Shown here piece after piece: positions 1 through 5,289 of a DNA stretch of 5,289 nucleotides. The notes below the pieces were generated by a model. It saw only the letters and a program-made list of their open reading frames with translations, did no database searches and was not told the origin of the DNA. Each line of letters opens with the position of its first letter. The stretch's first letter is position 1. Source of the DNA: Calditrichia bacterium (GTDB taxonomy: Bacteria; Calditrichota; Calditrichia; RBG-13-44-9); NCBI GenBank assembly GCA_026991005.1, contig JALXCH010000368.1:1-5289 (forward strand). Direction: 5' to 3'. The position numbers and the translations under genes were made by a program.

Positions 1-360
1 CATATGCGGGGAGTGGTGCAGGTGGCGTATCAAGCGGCGCGCAGTTTAAAGGACGTGTACGGCGACCGCATGCCGATAAACCTGGACTACTTATTGGCCG
101 GTGCGTTGTTGCACGATGTGGGTAAAATTCTGGAATATGTGGAAAAGGACGGCGAATTTGTGAAGTCCCACGAAGGGAAATATGTCCGCCATCCCTTCTC
201 CGGTGTGGCACTGGCGTTTATGGAGGACTTACCGGTAGAGATTCAGCACATGATTGCAGTGCACGCGGGAGAAGGCGATGGGCGCTGGCGCAGTACTGAA
301 GGGATTCTCATCCATTACGCCGATTTTATGAATTTTGAACCGCTCCATAGCGGGAAATAA
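1..360 (+). CDS. HD-domain metal-dependent phosphohydrolase, C-terminal part (5' partial)
   Basis: The reading frame is open from the first base and ends at TAA (358-360), giving 119 visible residues. The first codon is CAT (His), which fits the first histidine of an HD domain, so the ATG at base 4 is probably internal and the true start lies upstream. Counting from that codon, the metal ligands appear in family order: His1, His38-Asp39 in the LLHDVGK motif, His64 in RHPFSG, His88 in AVHAGEGDG, and Asp108 in HYADFMNF. The H-HD-H-H-D pattern, with the extra histidines, is typical of HD proteins that bind two metal ions and hydrolyse phosphoester bonds in nucleotides or RNA; the C-terminal domain of YhaM-type nucleases is a loose analogue. 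The substrate cannot be told because any N-terminal domain is missing. All ligands are intact, so the enzyme is probably active and cytoplasmic. A strong hairpin follows its stop, and it is unlikely to share a transcript with the operon 757 bases downstream. Confidence 0.9.
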   Translation, partial: HMRGVVQVAYQAARSLKDVYGDRMPINLDYLLAGALLHDVGKILEYVEKDGEFVKSHEGKYVRHPFSGVALAFMEDLPVEIQHMIAVHAGEGDGRWRSTEGILIHYADFMNFEPLHSGK

Positions 361-370
361 ATGCTCAGGG

Positions 371-405
371 CGGGCATATCCGGGGTACTTCCCCGGATAT
401 GTCCG
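371..405 (+). terminator. Strong GC-rich hairpin after the HD gene, probable terminator
   Basis: Bases 375-385 pair perfectly with 391-401 (11 bp) around the loop TACTT (386-390). The stem extends through one G-U pair (374-402) and three more pairs (373-403, 372-404, 371-405) to 15 bp. It begins 11 bases after the stop codon of the HD gene. No continuous T-run follows directly; the next T-rich stretch is around 419-426. It is therefore not a textbook intrinsic terminator. It could instead be a 3'-end stabilising hairpin, or act on both strands. The stem itself is certain, its role is inferred. Confidence 0.55.
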
Positions 406-435
406 GGTGCTGTTCGCTGATTTGTTTAAAAATTG

Positions 436-447
436 GGTGATGTCACC
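436..447. promoter_or_regulatory. Short inverted repeat GGTGA-TG-TCACC, possible operator
   Basis: GGTGA (436-440) and TCACC (443-447) are exact inverted repeats separated by two bases, at the left edge of the AT-rich stretch. Compact palindromes of this kind are common binding sites for dimeric transcription factors. With a two-base gap it is unlikely to work as an RNA hairpin. No promoter is clearly attached to it, so an operator role is only a possibility. Confidence 0.2.
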
Positions 448-613
448 ACATTTTTAATTACTGTTTTTCCCTCAACAACCAATCCTCAAAATATTGTTCA
501 ACATTTTATTGTTATTTCCCCAAATATGAAATATTCACATTAGTTTCGCTCTTTTTACTCTCCCTCCAAATTTCACTGAATGTTTCCTTAAGACAACATT
601 TCGCAATTTTTTA

Positions 614-640
614 GTTTCATTGTTGAAACATTTTTCTTTT
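614..640 (+). terminator. Weak intrinsic-terminator-like hairpin with T-run
   Basis: GTTTCA (614-619) pairs with TGAAAC (624-629) around the loop TTGT, followed by A and then TTTTTCTTTT (631-640). The layout is that of a rho-independent terminator on the plus strand, but the six-pair stem has only two G-C pairs and lies in very AT-rich DNA where such matches arise by chance. It could end any transcript that reads past the hairpin at 371-405. Confidence 0.25.
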
Positions 641-741
641 GACGGTTTGAATTACCACTTTTCGTAATGGTTTGTTTTTGCAAAAGTTAGGATACATTCC
701 CCTTTTTTGGCATTAATTTTGAAATATTATTTTGCGTCGAT

Positions 742-749
742 AGGAGGGG
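742..749 (+). promoter_or_regulatory. Orphan strong Shine-Dalgarno site followed only by tiny ORFs
   Basis: AGGAGGGG matches the anti-Shine-Dalgarno consensus very well and is placed 6 bases before an ATG (756-758). That frame stops after three codons (ATG ATT GGA TGA, 756-767). A second ATG at 764 opens a seven-residue frame, MNIITNQ, ending at TAA 785-787. No longer frame begins nearby. It may mark a very short leader peptide upstream of the operon, a degraded gene start, or a chance purine run. It is the only such site in the AT-rich gap. Confidence 0.35.
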
Positions 750-815
750 CTGATAATGATTGGATGAATATTATTACAAACCAGTAAGTTTATTATTAAC
801 TGATTCAGGCGGCAG

Positions 816-863
816 TTCTTTAATGCAGAGAATTGCTTCGGGGCATTGGTGCAACTGAAGCAA
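816..863 (+). other. Two back-to-back RNA hairpins in the operon leader region
   Basis: The first hairpin pairs 816-821 with 827-832 (TTCTTT with AGAGAA, one U-G pair) around the loop AATGC. The second starts at the very next base: 833-841 pairs with 855-863 (TTGCTTCGG with CTGAAGCAA, one G-U pair), and inside it GCA (843-845) can pair with TGC (850-852) around TTGG. Together they could stack into one compact element about 250 bases upstream of gene A. A T-run (TTTTTT, 880-885) lies 16 bases after the second stem. No known riboswitch core was recognised. It could be a leader element, part of a small RNA, or chance. Confidence 0.3.
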
Positions 864-1061
864 AGGCGGTGTGGTGCATCTTTTTTCATTGGCAAAATGA
901 GAGGAAAAAGTAAAGTGTTTCTTGTGGGCATAGAAATCAGGAAAAGACTTCCGAGCTTTGTTTGGGAAGGGATAGGTGTTCAAAAGGATTCTTTCTGGAA
1001 TGTGTCGCTTTTTAGCAACAGTACCGAAAGTGGTGGTGTTCCATCGGGCACTATTTCAAGG

Positions 1062-1070
1062 TGCTATAAT
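1062..1070 (+). promoter_or_regulatory. Extended -10 promoter for the lipoprotein operon
   Basis: TGCTATAAT is an exact TGnTATAAT extended -10 element (TATAAT at 1065-1070). Transcription would begin near 1077, giving a leader of about 40 bases that carries the ribosome binding site of gene A. The hexamer 17 bases upstream (1042-1047, CATCGG) is a poor -35 match, as extended -10 promoters tolerate. This is a housekeeping sigma-70-type box and not the TAnnTTTG form of Bacteroidota. If it is the main start, the hairpins at 816-863 lie outside the operon transcript. Confidence 0.6.
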
Positions 1071-1103
1071 AAGCTTTTTTACAGTGAAAAAAATCAACCA
1101 TTC

Positions 1104-1109
1104 GGAGGG
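1104..1109 (+). promoter_or_regulatory. Ribosome binding site of gene A
   Basis: GGAGGG sits 8 bases before the ATG at 1118. It is the clearest ribosome binding site of the three operon genes and fixes the start of the first one. Confidence 0.8.
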
Positions 1110-1117
1110 CGATAAGT

Positions 1118-1981
1118 ATGAAACATCGCATCATATTCTGGTTGTTGCTTGCTTCATCCTTATGGTTTATACGATGTGGGGGAGGATACCAGCTTCACGG
1201 TGTTGTTTATGATGCCGCACTGAAAGCGGTTCCCAATGCCCGGGTTGTGGTTCGCTACAACGCCGGGAAGGACAGTGTGGTAACCATTGCCGATGAACAG
1301 GGAAATTTTACCATCAAAAATGTCAAAGCAAAGGATGCGAAAATCATCATCCGTTCCCCCAATTTTCGTCCTCTGGAACAGGATCTGGTATTTAAAAAAG
1401 ATGTGGAGGTCAACCAGTTTAAGCTGGTGTATCGTCCCACCCGCATCATCGGGCGCGTGCTCTGTTCCGAAACGCATAAGCCGCTGCCCGGAGTGAAGGT
1501 TACCGAAATGGTGAGCGAGGTGAGTGTGCTGACCAACGAAAATGGGAAATTCGTGATTGATCGGGGATTGGATCCCGATCTGGAGCAGATTCTGTATTTT
1601 ACCAAAACCAATTACAATCGAAAAGAAATGTCCGTTAAAGCCATTGCCCACCAGGATGTGGATGTGGGGGACGTGTTACTCACCCCTTTGCCCGGCTATG
1701 ACCCCAGTTTGAATACCGCTGATGACAGTGAATTTAGTGTGGATGATCAGCGGACGCCCCTGGATGCCGCCGGGATTCAAAGTAGTGGACGGCTGGAATC
1801 TTTTCTGGTGAACAACGAACGGTTTACCTTTCAGCAATTCCAGCAATTACTAAACGAAATTCACCCCAATAATACAGAGAAAAATACCCGGGAAAATCTG
1901 GAATACTATATCCAGAAAGGCTGGATTGAGGAGATTGAACCGGGGCTCTACAAAAGTAATCGGTATAATCCCAATCCCTGA
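1118..1981 (+). CDS. Exported protein with two carboxypeptidase-regulatory-like beta-sandwich repeats and a winged-helix-like tail (gene A)
   Basis: This 287-residue protein starts at an ATG with a good upstream GGAGGG. Residues 1-19 form an export signal: Lys2 and Arg4, then a hydrophobic core around 5-18. Cys20 could be a lipidated cysteine, but the preceding residues are F-I-R and Arg at -1 is unusual for a lipobox, so secretion without lipid is also possible. Residues 25-104 and 109-190 are two related modules. Each shows the CarboxypepD_reg-like pattern: a G-V-V or G-R-V strand, a proline-containing turn before a V-x-V strand (VPNARVVV; LPGVKVTE), then an acidic turn with G-x-F (DEQGNFTI; NENGKFVI). 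Such domains bind or present ligands in the envelope and have no catalysis. After an acidic linker (about 194-225), residues 235-283 form helices and a likely beta hairpin (GWIEEIEPGLYKSN), resembling a small winged helix. The stop overlaps the start of gene B by one base. Family name and function are not recognised. Confidence 0.93.
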   Translation: MKHRIIFWLLLASSLWFIRCGGGYQLHGVVYDAALKAVPNARVVVRYNAGKDSVVTIADEQGNFTIKNVKAKDAKIIIRSPNFRPLEQDLVFKKDVEVNQFKLVYRPTRIIGRVLCSETHKPLPGVKVTEMVSEVSVLTNENGKFVIDRGLDPDLEQILYFTKTNYNRKEMSVKAIAHQDVDVGDVLLTPLPGYDPSLNTADDSEFSVDDQRTPLDAAGIQSSGRLESFLVNNERFTFQQFQQLLNEIHPNNTEKNTRENLEYYIQKGWIEEIEPGLYKSNRYNPNP

Positions 1982-3849
1982 TGAGGTACGGTATGAGACG
2001 ATCTTTAAAATGGAAATGGTTAGGTCTGGTAATCTGGTTGGTTCTGTTTTATTCCTGTCAGGAGCGGTACCATATTGACTCGGCGTTTCCGGAACCGGAC
2101 TTTGGCGTGGTGGAGAAATCGGAGAAAAAGCAGGATACCACCAGAGTTGCTGTGGAAACGCCCAAAAGTAAGCCGGAAGAAGGAAAAAAAGAAGCCGCAA
2201 CCGATACTTCTACCGCGAAAAAAGAAGTGGTTCAAATGAAAAAACTCCCCGCGGTTCAACCTTCTTACGGAGAAATTCCCATTTCCTTAATCTTTAACAC
2301 CAGCGAACCCATTAAGGGAAACATTCAAATTCTGTTACGCAACCGAGTTATCGCGGTAACCGATTCCAATCGGGCAGAAATTAAAATAAACAAAAATGAT
2401 TGGAGCGAGTCGCTGCTTATCCATGCCGACTATTTTAAAGAAGCACGGATTCACCTGGATCCCACAGGTTCCCGGCACACGTTTACGGTAGATCTGGAAC
2501 CGTTGATTTACCTGGTGCAGGTAAAAGCCTCCCAGAGCATTCCTCGATCCCAACTGGAAGGGGTGCAGATTTTCGTTAACAATGAGATGGTGGCGGAAAC
2601 CGACGAAGAAGGACTGGCATCTCTGCGAATTCCCCATCCGGGTAAAGTCCGGTTAACCTTTTACAAAGCGGGATTGTTTGATCGTCAGAGTCTTACGCTG
2701 AATTTTACCGACATGGACGTGACCTACTCAGCGGTGCTTAAGCCGCGTCAGCACACTCTGGTGGTGAAGGTGATAGATGATAGTGGCCAGCCCATTCGAA
2801 ATGTGTGGGTGGAGCTGGTGGGTGGTCGGGCACAAAACAAAGGTAAAACAGATTTAAACGGTCGGGTGGTGTTTAAACAATTTAATCTAATTCCCGGCGA
2901 ACCGTACAAATTAACCATCTCTGCCCTGAATTACACCAATACCAATTTCACGTTTAGTGAAGAGAACCTGGATAACGAGCAAAATCCCGTGGTTCTTACC
3001 GTAACCATGCGTTATCCCTGTGTTATCCTCACCGATGTTCCCCAGGCACATATTCAGATTCTGGATATTCATGACCGGGTGATTACCGAAGGGACTTCTC
3101 CGTTAAAATTAGAATTGCGCAAGGGTTTGTACACTATCGTAGCCAGCGATGGCAAGCGCACCAGAAAAGAAAAATTAAATATTGCCAATGCAACTTCTCC
3201 CATTCGCAAAACCATTATTTTAAAGGATAAGTTCGAATATGCAAAGAAATGGATTGAAAGCCATCCCCAACAGGTGGTGCCAGAAGATGTAATCAGCATT
3301 CTAAAAGAAATCAAGCCTACGGAGCCTAATTTTAAAAATTCCCGCATGTATCTGGCTAAAATTTTCATTGATCAGGAACGCTATCGCGAAGCGGTAAAAT
3401 CGTACAACGAGATTTTCGAAGCCGACCGGCAGTCGCAGTACAATCCCCAACTGCTTTTTCTGGCGGCGCAGGCGCGCCTGTTGTTAAGTGAGAAACTGAA
3501 ACCCGGTTCTTCCAACTACGAGGTGGTACTCCGGGAAGCACTGGAAAAATACGCCGATATTGCCCAGGCGTATCTCTCAAAACTCCCTGTGAACAAACGC
3601 AAAGAGGTGTACATGGAGACCAAATTCCTGCGGGGAGAAATTGCCCAGCGCCTGTTCTTCTATTACCAGGGAAAGAATAAGTATGATCTGGCGCGGCAAT
3701 ATCGGGGGATTGCTCTGGACCATCTGGTGGAGTTTGTGCACGATTACGAAGCCCTGGATGCGAACCACACTTTAAAAACCGAATTTAAACAGAACTACCA
3801 CCGGGCCAAAGAACTCATCAACACCATAAAATCCTCGGGAGTGTATTGA
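1981..3849 (+). CDS. Multidomain lipoprotein: beta-sandwich repeats, PEGA-like domain and TPR-like C-terminus (gene B)
   Basis: The frame encodes 622 residues from the ATG at 1981, which shares its A with the stop of gene A (TGATG). A second ATG at 1993 (Met5) has GAGG six bases upstream and also gives a good signal peptide, so it may be the real start. Residues 6-25 are a basic then hydrophobic signal, with F-Y-S before Cys26, a plausible lipobox. Residues 44-90 are a Lys/Glu/Thr-rich spacer, probably a flexible tether. Residues 95-175 are strand-rich. Residues 176-253 and 257-343 are carboxypeptidase-regulatory-like modules (VVKVIDDSGQPIRNVWVELV, then TDLNGRVVF). Residues 345-413 resemble a PEGA domain (GTSPLKLELRKGLYTIVASDG). 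Residues 417-615 are helical, with a clear TPR-type pair at about 453-480 (YLAKIFIDQERYREAVKSYN). No enzyme motif is visible. It is probably a periplasmic scaffold anchored to a membrane and coupled to genes A and C. Confidence 0.93.
   Translation: MRYGMRRSLKWKWLGLVIWLVLFYSCQERYHIDSAFPEPDFGVVEKSEKKQDTTRVAVETPKSKPEEGKKEAATDTSTAKKEVVQMKKLPAVQPSYGEIPISLIFNTSEPIKGNIQILLRNRVIAVTDSNRAEIKINKNDWSESLLIHADYFKEARIHLDPTGSRHTFTVDLEPLIYLVQVKASQSIPRSQLEGVQIFVNNEMVAETDEEGLASLRIPHPGKVRLTFYKAGLFDRQSLTLNFTDMDVTYSAVLKPRQHTLVVKVIDDSGQPIRNVWVELVGGRAQNKGKTDLNGRVVFKQFNLIPGEPYKLTISALNYTNTNFTFSEENLDNEQNPVVLTVTMRYPCVILTDVPQAHIQILDIHDRVITEGTSPLKLELRKGLYTIVASDGKRTRKEKLNIANATSPIRKTIILKDKFEYAKKWIESHPQQVVPEDVISILKEIKPTEPNFKNSRMYLAKIFIDQERYREAVKSYNEIFEADRQSQYNPQLLFLAAQARLLLSEKLKPGSSNYEVVLREALEKYADIAQAYLSKLPVNKRKEVYMETKFLRGEIAQRLFFYYQGKNKYDLARQYRGIALDHLVEFVHDYEALDANHTLKTEFKQNYHRAKELINTIKSSGVY
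1983..1986 (+). promoter_or_regulatory. Possible internal ribosome binding site deciding the start of gene B
   Basis: GAGG lies inside the first codons of the longest frame and 6 bases before the ATG at 1993. Nothing similar precedes the ATG at 1981, whose upstream bases are pyrimidine-rich. Either ribosomes finishing gene A restart at the overlapping TGATG, or they bind here and begin at Met5, giving a 618-residue precursor. Both forms keep the signal peptide and Cys. Confidence 0.45.
3837..3841 (+). promoter_or_regulatory. Ribosome binding site of gene C inside the end of gene B
   Basis: GGGAG is 7 bases before the ATG at 3849 and lies within the last codons of gene B. It supports this start and allows both direct initiation and coupling through the TGATG overlap. 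Confidence 0.65.
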
Positions 3850-5289
3850 TGGCAGCACGCAGAGAAAAGTGGCTGGTGCGAATTCTGGTGTTTCTGGTGA
3901 TTCTCTCTCTGGGAGGGTGCTCTAAATCCTCAAACTCGGGAAAGCTGGAAACCTTCTACTTTTTTCAGCAGTTTCGCCTGAAAAATTACAACGATGTATT
4001 GGGGGAAGTGCTTGAATCAGACCTCTATCAACTCCCGGAGAATCGGTTACTCCCCGCTCTTATCAGTGCCTATCGGCAAACGCGCATGCTCTCTGTGTAC
4101 CAGCAACTGGCAGATACCATGGCAACCCAGTTAATCCGGGCTTATGATGAGTATCGGAAATTAATGGAAGGGAATTTTTATCTGTTTTACAAAGCGCTGC
4201 TCTATCTGGAGATTGGGGAGCGTTCCCGGGCGGTGGAGGCATTGCAGCAGTTCCTGGATAAATCGGGTGGGGATACCGCGTTTGGGCATCTGGCGCAAAA
4301 AACCATCGCACTCCTGACGGGTCATCTTCCGCTTGAAGCCTATTGGACACAATTCTCCCGGCAATCCCGGCTGTTTCCCCTCACCCTGTCGGTGTGCATG
4401 GCCGATTCGCAGTTGTGGCGACAGGTGAAACAGATTCCCGCTATCCGGGAAACAGCTCCTCCCGTAGCAGAATTGTTACAGGGAATGGAGAAAGAAGATG
4501 GGTACCGCATCTGGGAAGCATTCCAGCAATTGCATATTTCCGAGCCGATTTATCAGGAAGAAATTTCGCGCTCCCGAGACGCCCGGGAAAAATTGTTCAA
4601 GCGTTTTTACAATCCCGCTCAATACCGCCTGATGTTTCAGGTGTATCGGCATCTGTTCCATGGGTTGGCTACAGAGTGGCTGCGCCGGGATTTAATCCAG
4701 CTCAGTGCTCAGGGGGATACCACCCGGGCAGACCGTCTTTTTTACCTGAATCTGGAGTTGGCGCGCAGTTACCAGCTGGGCCTGGCAGACGTGAGCCGCA
4801 ATTTGTTCCAGATTTTGCCTGCCCTGGCGCGCACACCCTTTCAGCGCAAGCTGGTTCAGGTGTATCAGGAAGCTTTTTCTTACACTCAAGGGAAAAAAGA
4901 ATTTGGCGACCCGCGCCTCCCGGAGCATTACCATCCGTTTATGCAGGCGTTGCTGGATGCCTGCCGAAGTAAAGAGCTCAGCAGCGTCGGTATCTTTTTC
5001 ACCGAAAAAACACTGGAAGACATCCGCCGCCGTCTGGATCGCTTCGCCCGGGACGAGCCGGTGCAGGAGTACGCTTTGTGCTACACGGGATTAACCGATT
5101 TGCATTTGCACCGCTGGAAAGGTGCCATGATTTATTTGAATTATCCCGTCAAAAAGGGATTCGATATTCTGGAAAATGACCCGCTGATTCTCACCTATCT
5201 CATCTGGGCGCTCTGGAACGAAAAAAGCCAGATGAGCGAGTGCAACTGGATTTTAAGCGAATTGAACAGGGAATTCTCTTACACAGAAG
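3849..5289 (+). CDS. Helical TPR-like lipoprotein, 3' partial (gene C)
   Basis: The frame opens at an ATG overlapping the TGA of gene B by one base and stays open to the window end, giving 480 complete codons. The start is supported by GGGAG 7 bases upstream. Residues 1-23 are a classical lipoprotein signal: basic AARREK, a hydrophobic stretch from 9 to 20, and the near-ideal lipobox L-G-G before Cys24, followed by a Ser/Lys-rich tether. The rest is rich in Leu, Gln, Tyr and Arg and looks almost entirely alpha-helical. Residues 110-137 resemble a TPR hairpin (FYKALLYLEIGERSRAVEAL), and amphipathic helix pairs continue through about 35-160, 245-350 and 400-475. No catalytic or metal-binding motif was found. 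Ser25-Lys26 after the cysteine lacks the Asp that retains lipoproteins in the inner membrane of enterobacteria, but that rule may not hold here. It probably acts as an envelope interaction partner of genes A and B. I do not recognise the family. Confidence 0.9.
   Translation, partial: MAARREKWLVRILVFLVILSLGGCSKSSNSGKLETFYFFQQFRLKNYNDVLGEVLESDLYQLPENRLLPALISAYRQTRMLSVYQQLADTMATQLIRAYDEYRKLMEGNFYLFYKALLYLEIGERSRAVEALQQFLDKSGGDTAFGHLAQKTIALLTGHLPLEAYWTQFSRQSRLFPLTLSVCMADSQLWRQVKQIPAIRETAPPVAELLQGMEKEDGYRIWEAFQQLHISEPIYQEEISRSRDAREKLFKRFYNPAQYRLMFQVYRHLFHGLATEWLRRDLIQLSAQGDTTRADRLFYLNLELARSYQLGLADVSRNLFQILPALARTPFQRKLVQVYQEAFSYTQGKKEFGDPRLPEHYHPFMQALLDACRSKELSSVGIFFTEKTLEDIRRRLDRFARDEPVQEYALCYTGLTDLHLHRWKGAMIYLNYPVKKGFDILENDPLILTYLIWALWNEKSQMSECNWILSELNREFSYTE

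Larger units (their letters stand above)
361..1117. other. Long intergenic region without a convincing gene
   Basis: This gap of about 757 bases separates the HD gene from the lipoprotein operon. Bases 420 to about 735 are clearly AT-rich with many T-runs on the plus strand, unlike the flanking genes. Stops are frequent in all frames there. Bases 740-1117 are closer to the genes in composition and hold an orphan Shine-Dalgarno site, two adjacent hairpins and the operon promoter. The word ACATTT recurs at 448, 501, 596 and 628, and TGAAATATT occurs at 527-535 and 720-728. I found no tRNA, no recognisable riboswitch core and no protein-coding pattern. It may be a regulatory leader, a non-coding RNA locus, or the decayed remains of a gene. 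Confidence 0.7.

Noticed and set aside
639..730. Possible promoter elements TTGACG (639-644) and TATTAT (725-730)
   Set aside because: They are not at a workable spacing from each other, no good partner box was found for either, and such words are expected by chance in AT-rich DNA.
713..983. Minus-strand ORFs in the intergenic region
   Set aside because: They overlap each other in different frames, have no ribosome binding site and no protein-like pattern.
846..1115. 89-codon plus-strand ORF ending two bases before gene A
   Set aside because: It needs a TTG start with no ribosome binding site, uses many AGA and AGG codons unlike the neighbouring genes, has a composition unlike a folded protein, and contains the operon promoter.
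361..1117. tRNA, known riboswitch or CRISPR in the long gap
   Set aside because: No cloverleaf, no recognised aptamer core and no regularly spaced repeats were seen.
976..1212. 78-codon plus-strand ORF overlapping the start of gene A
   Set aside because: Its second half is the out-of-frame reading of the gene A signal-peptide region, and no ribosome binding site precedes it.
1160..1651. 163-codon minus-strand ORF opposite gene A
   Set aside because: It lies entirely antisense to a well-supported gene with clear domains and shows no recognisable motif itself.
4343..4972. 209-codon plus-strand ORF inside gene C
   Set aside because: It is a Pro, Gly, Ser and Arg-rich shadow frame within gene C, which has a better start, a signal peptide and unbroken helical pattern.

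Overview
The window reads as a bacterial chromosome segment of intermediate GC content. It holds the 3' end of one gene, a long non-coding gap, and then three same-strand genes that look like one operon. The lineage is inferred with low confidence. The beta-sandwich (carboxypeptidase-regulatory-like) and TPR-rich lipoproteins suggest a diderm bacterium of the FCB kind, for example Calditrichota or Ignavibacteriota. The E. coli-style extended -10 box and strong GGAGG-type ribosome binding sites argue against typical Bacteroidota, which use a different promoter consensus and rarely rely on Shine-Dalgarno sites. There are no rRNA or tRNA genes, no CRISPR repeats and no transposase.

Region 1-360 is the C-terminal part of an HD-domain metal-dependent phosphohydrolase whose N-terminus lies outside the window. 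An 11-base gap separates its stop from a strong 15-bp hairpin (371-405), the likely transcript end. Region 361-1117 is a gap of about 757 bases with no convincing gene. Its first half is strikingly T-rich and AT-rich. Its second half carries an orphan strong Shine-Dalgarno site with only tiny ORFs after it, two back-to-back hairpins (816-863), and an extended -10 promoter (1062-1070) close to the next gene.

Region 1118-5289 is a tightly packed operon. Gene A (1118-1981) is an exported protein with two beta-sandwich repeats and a small C-terminal domain resembling a winged helix. Gene B (1981-3849) is a 622-residue lipoprotein with a charged linker, several beta-sandwich domains, a PEGA-like domain and a TPR-type helical C-terminus. 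Gene C (3849 to beyond the end) is a lipoprotein that is almost wholly helical and TPR-like. Both junctions are TGATG, where stop and start share a base, so translation is probably coupled and the products are likely made together.

The three products share export signals and have complementary protein-interaction folds with no visible catalytic motif. The most economical reading is an envelope-anchored scaffold or complex of unknown function. I recognise no named system here. The B-C pair, and the winged-helix-like tail on an exported protein in A, are the parts most worth following up.
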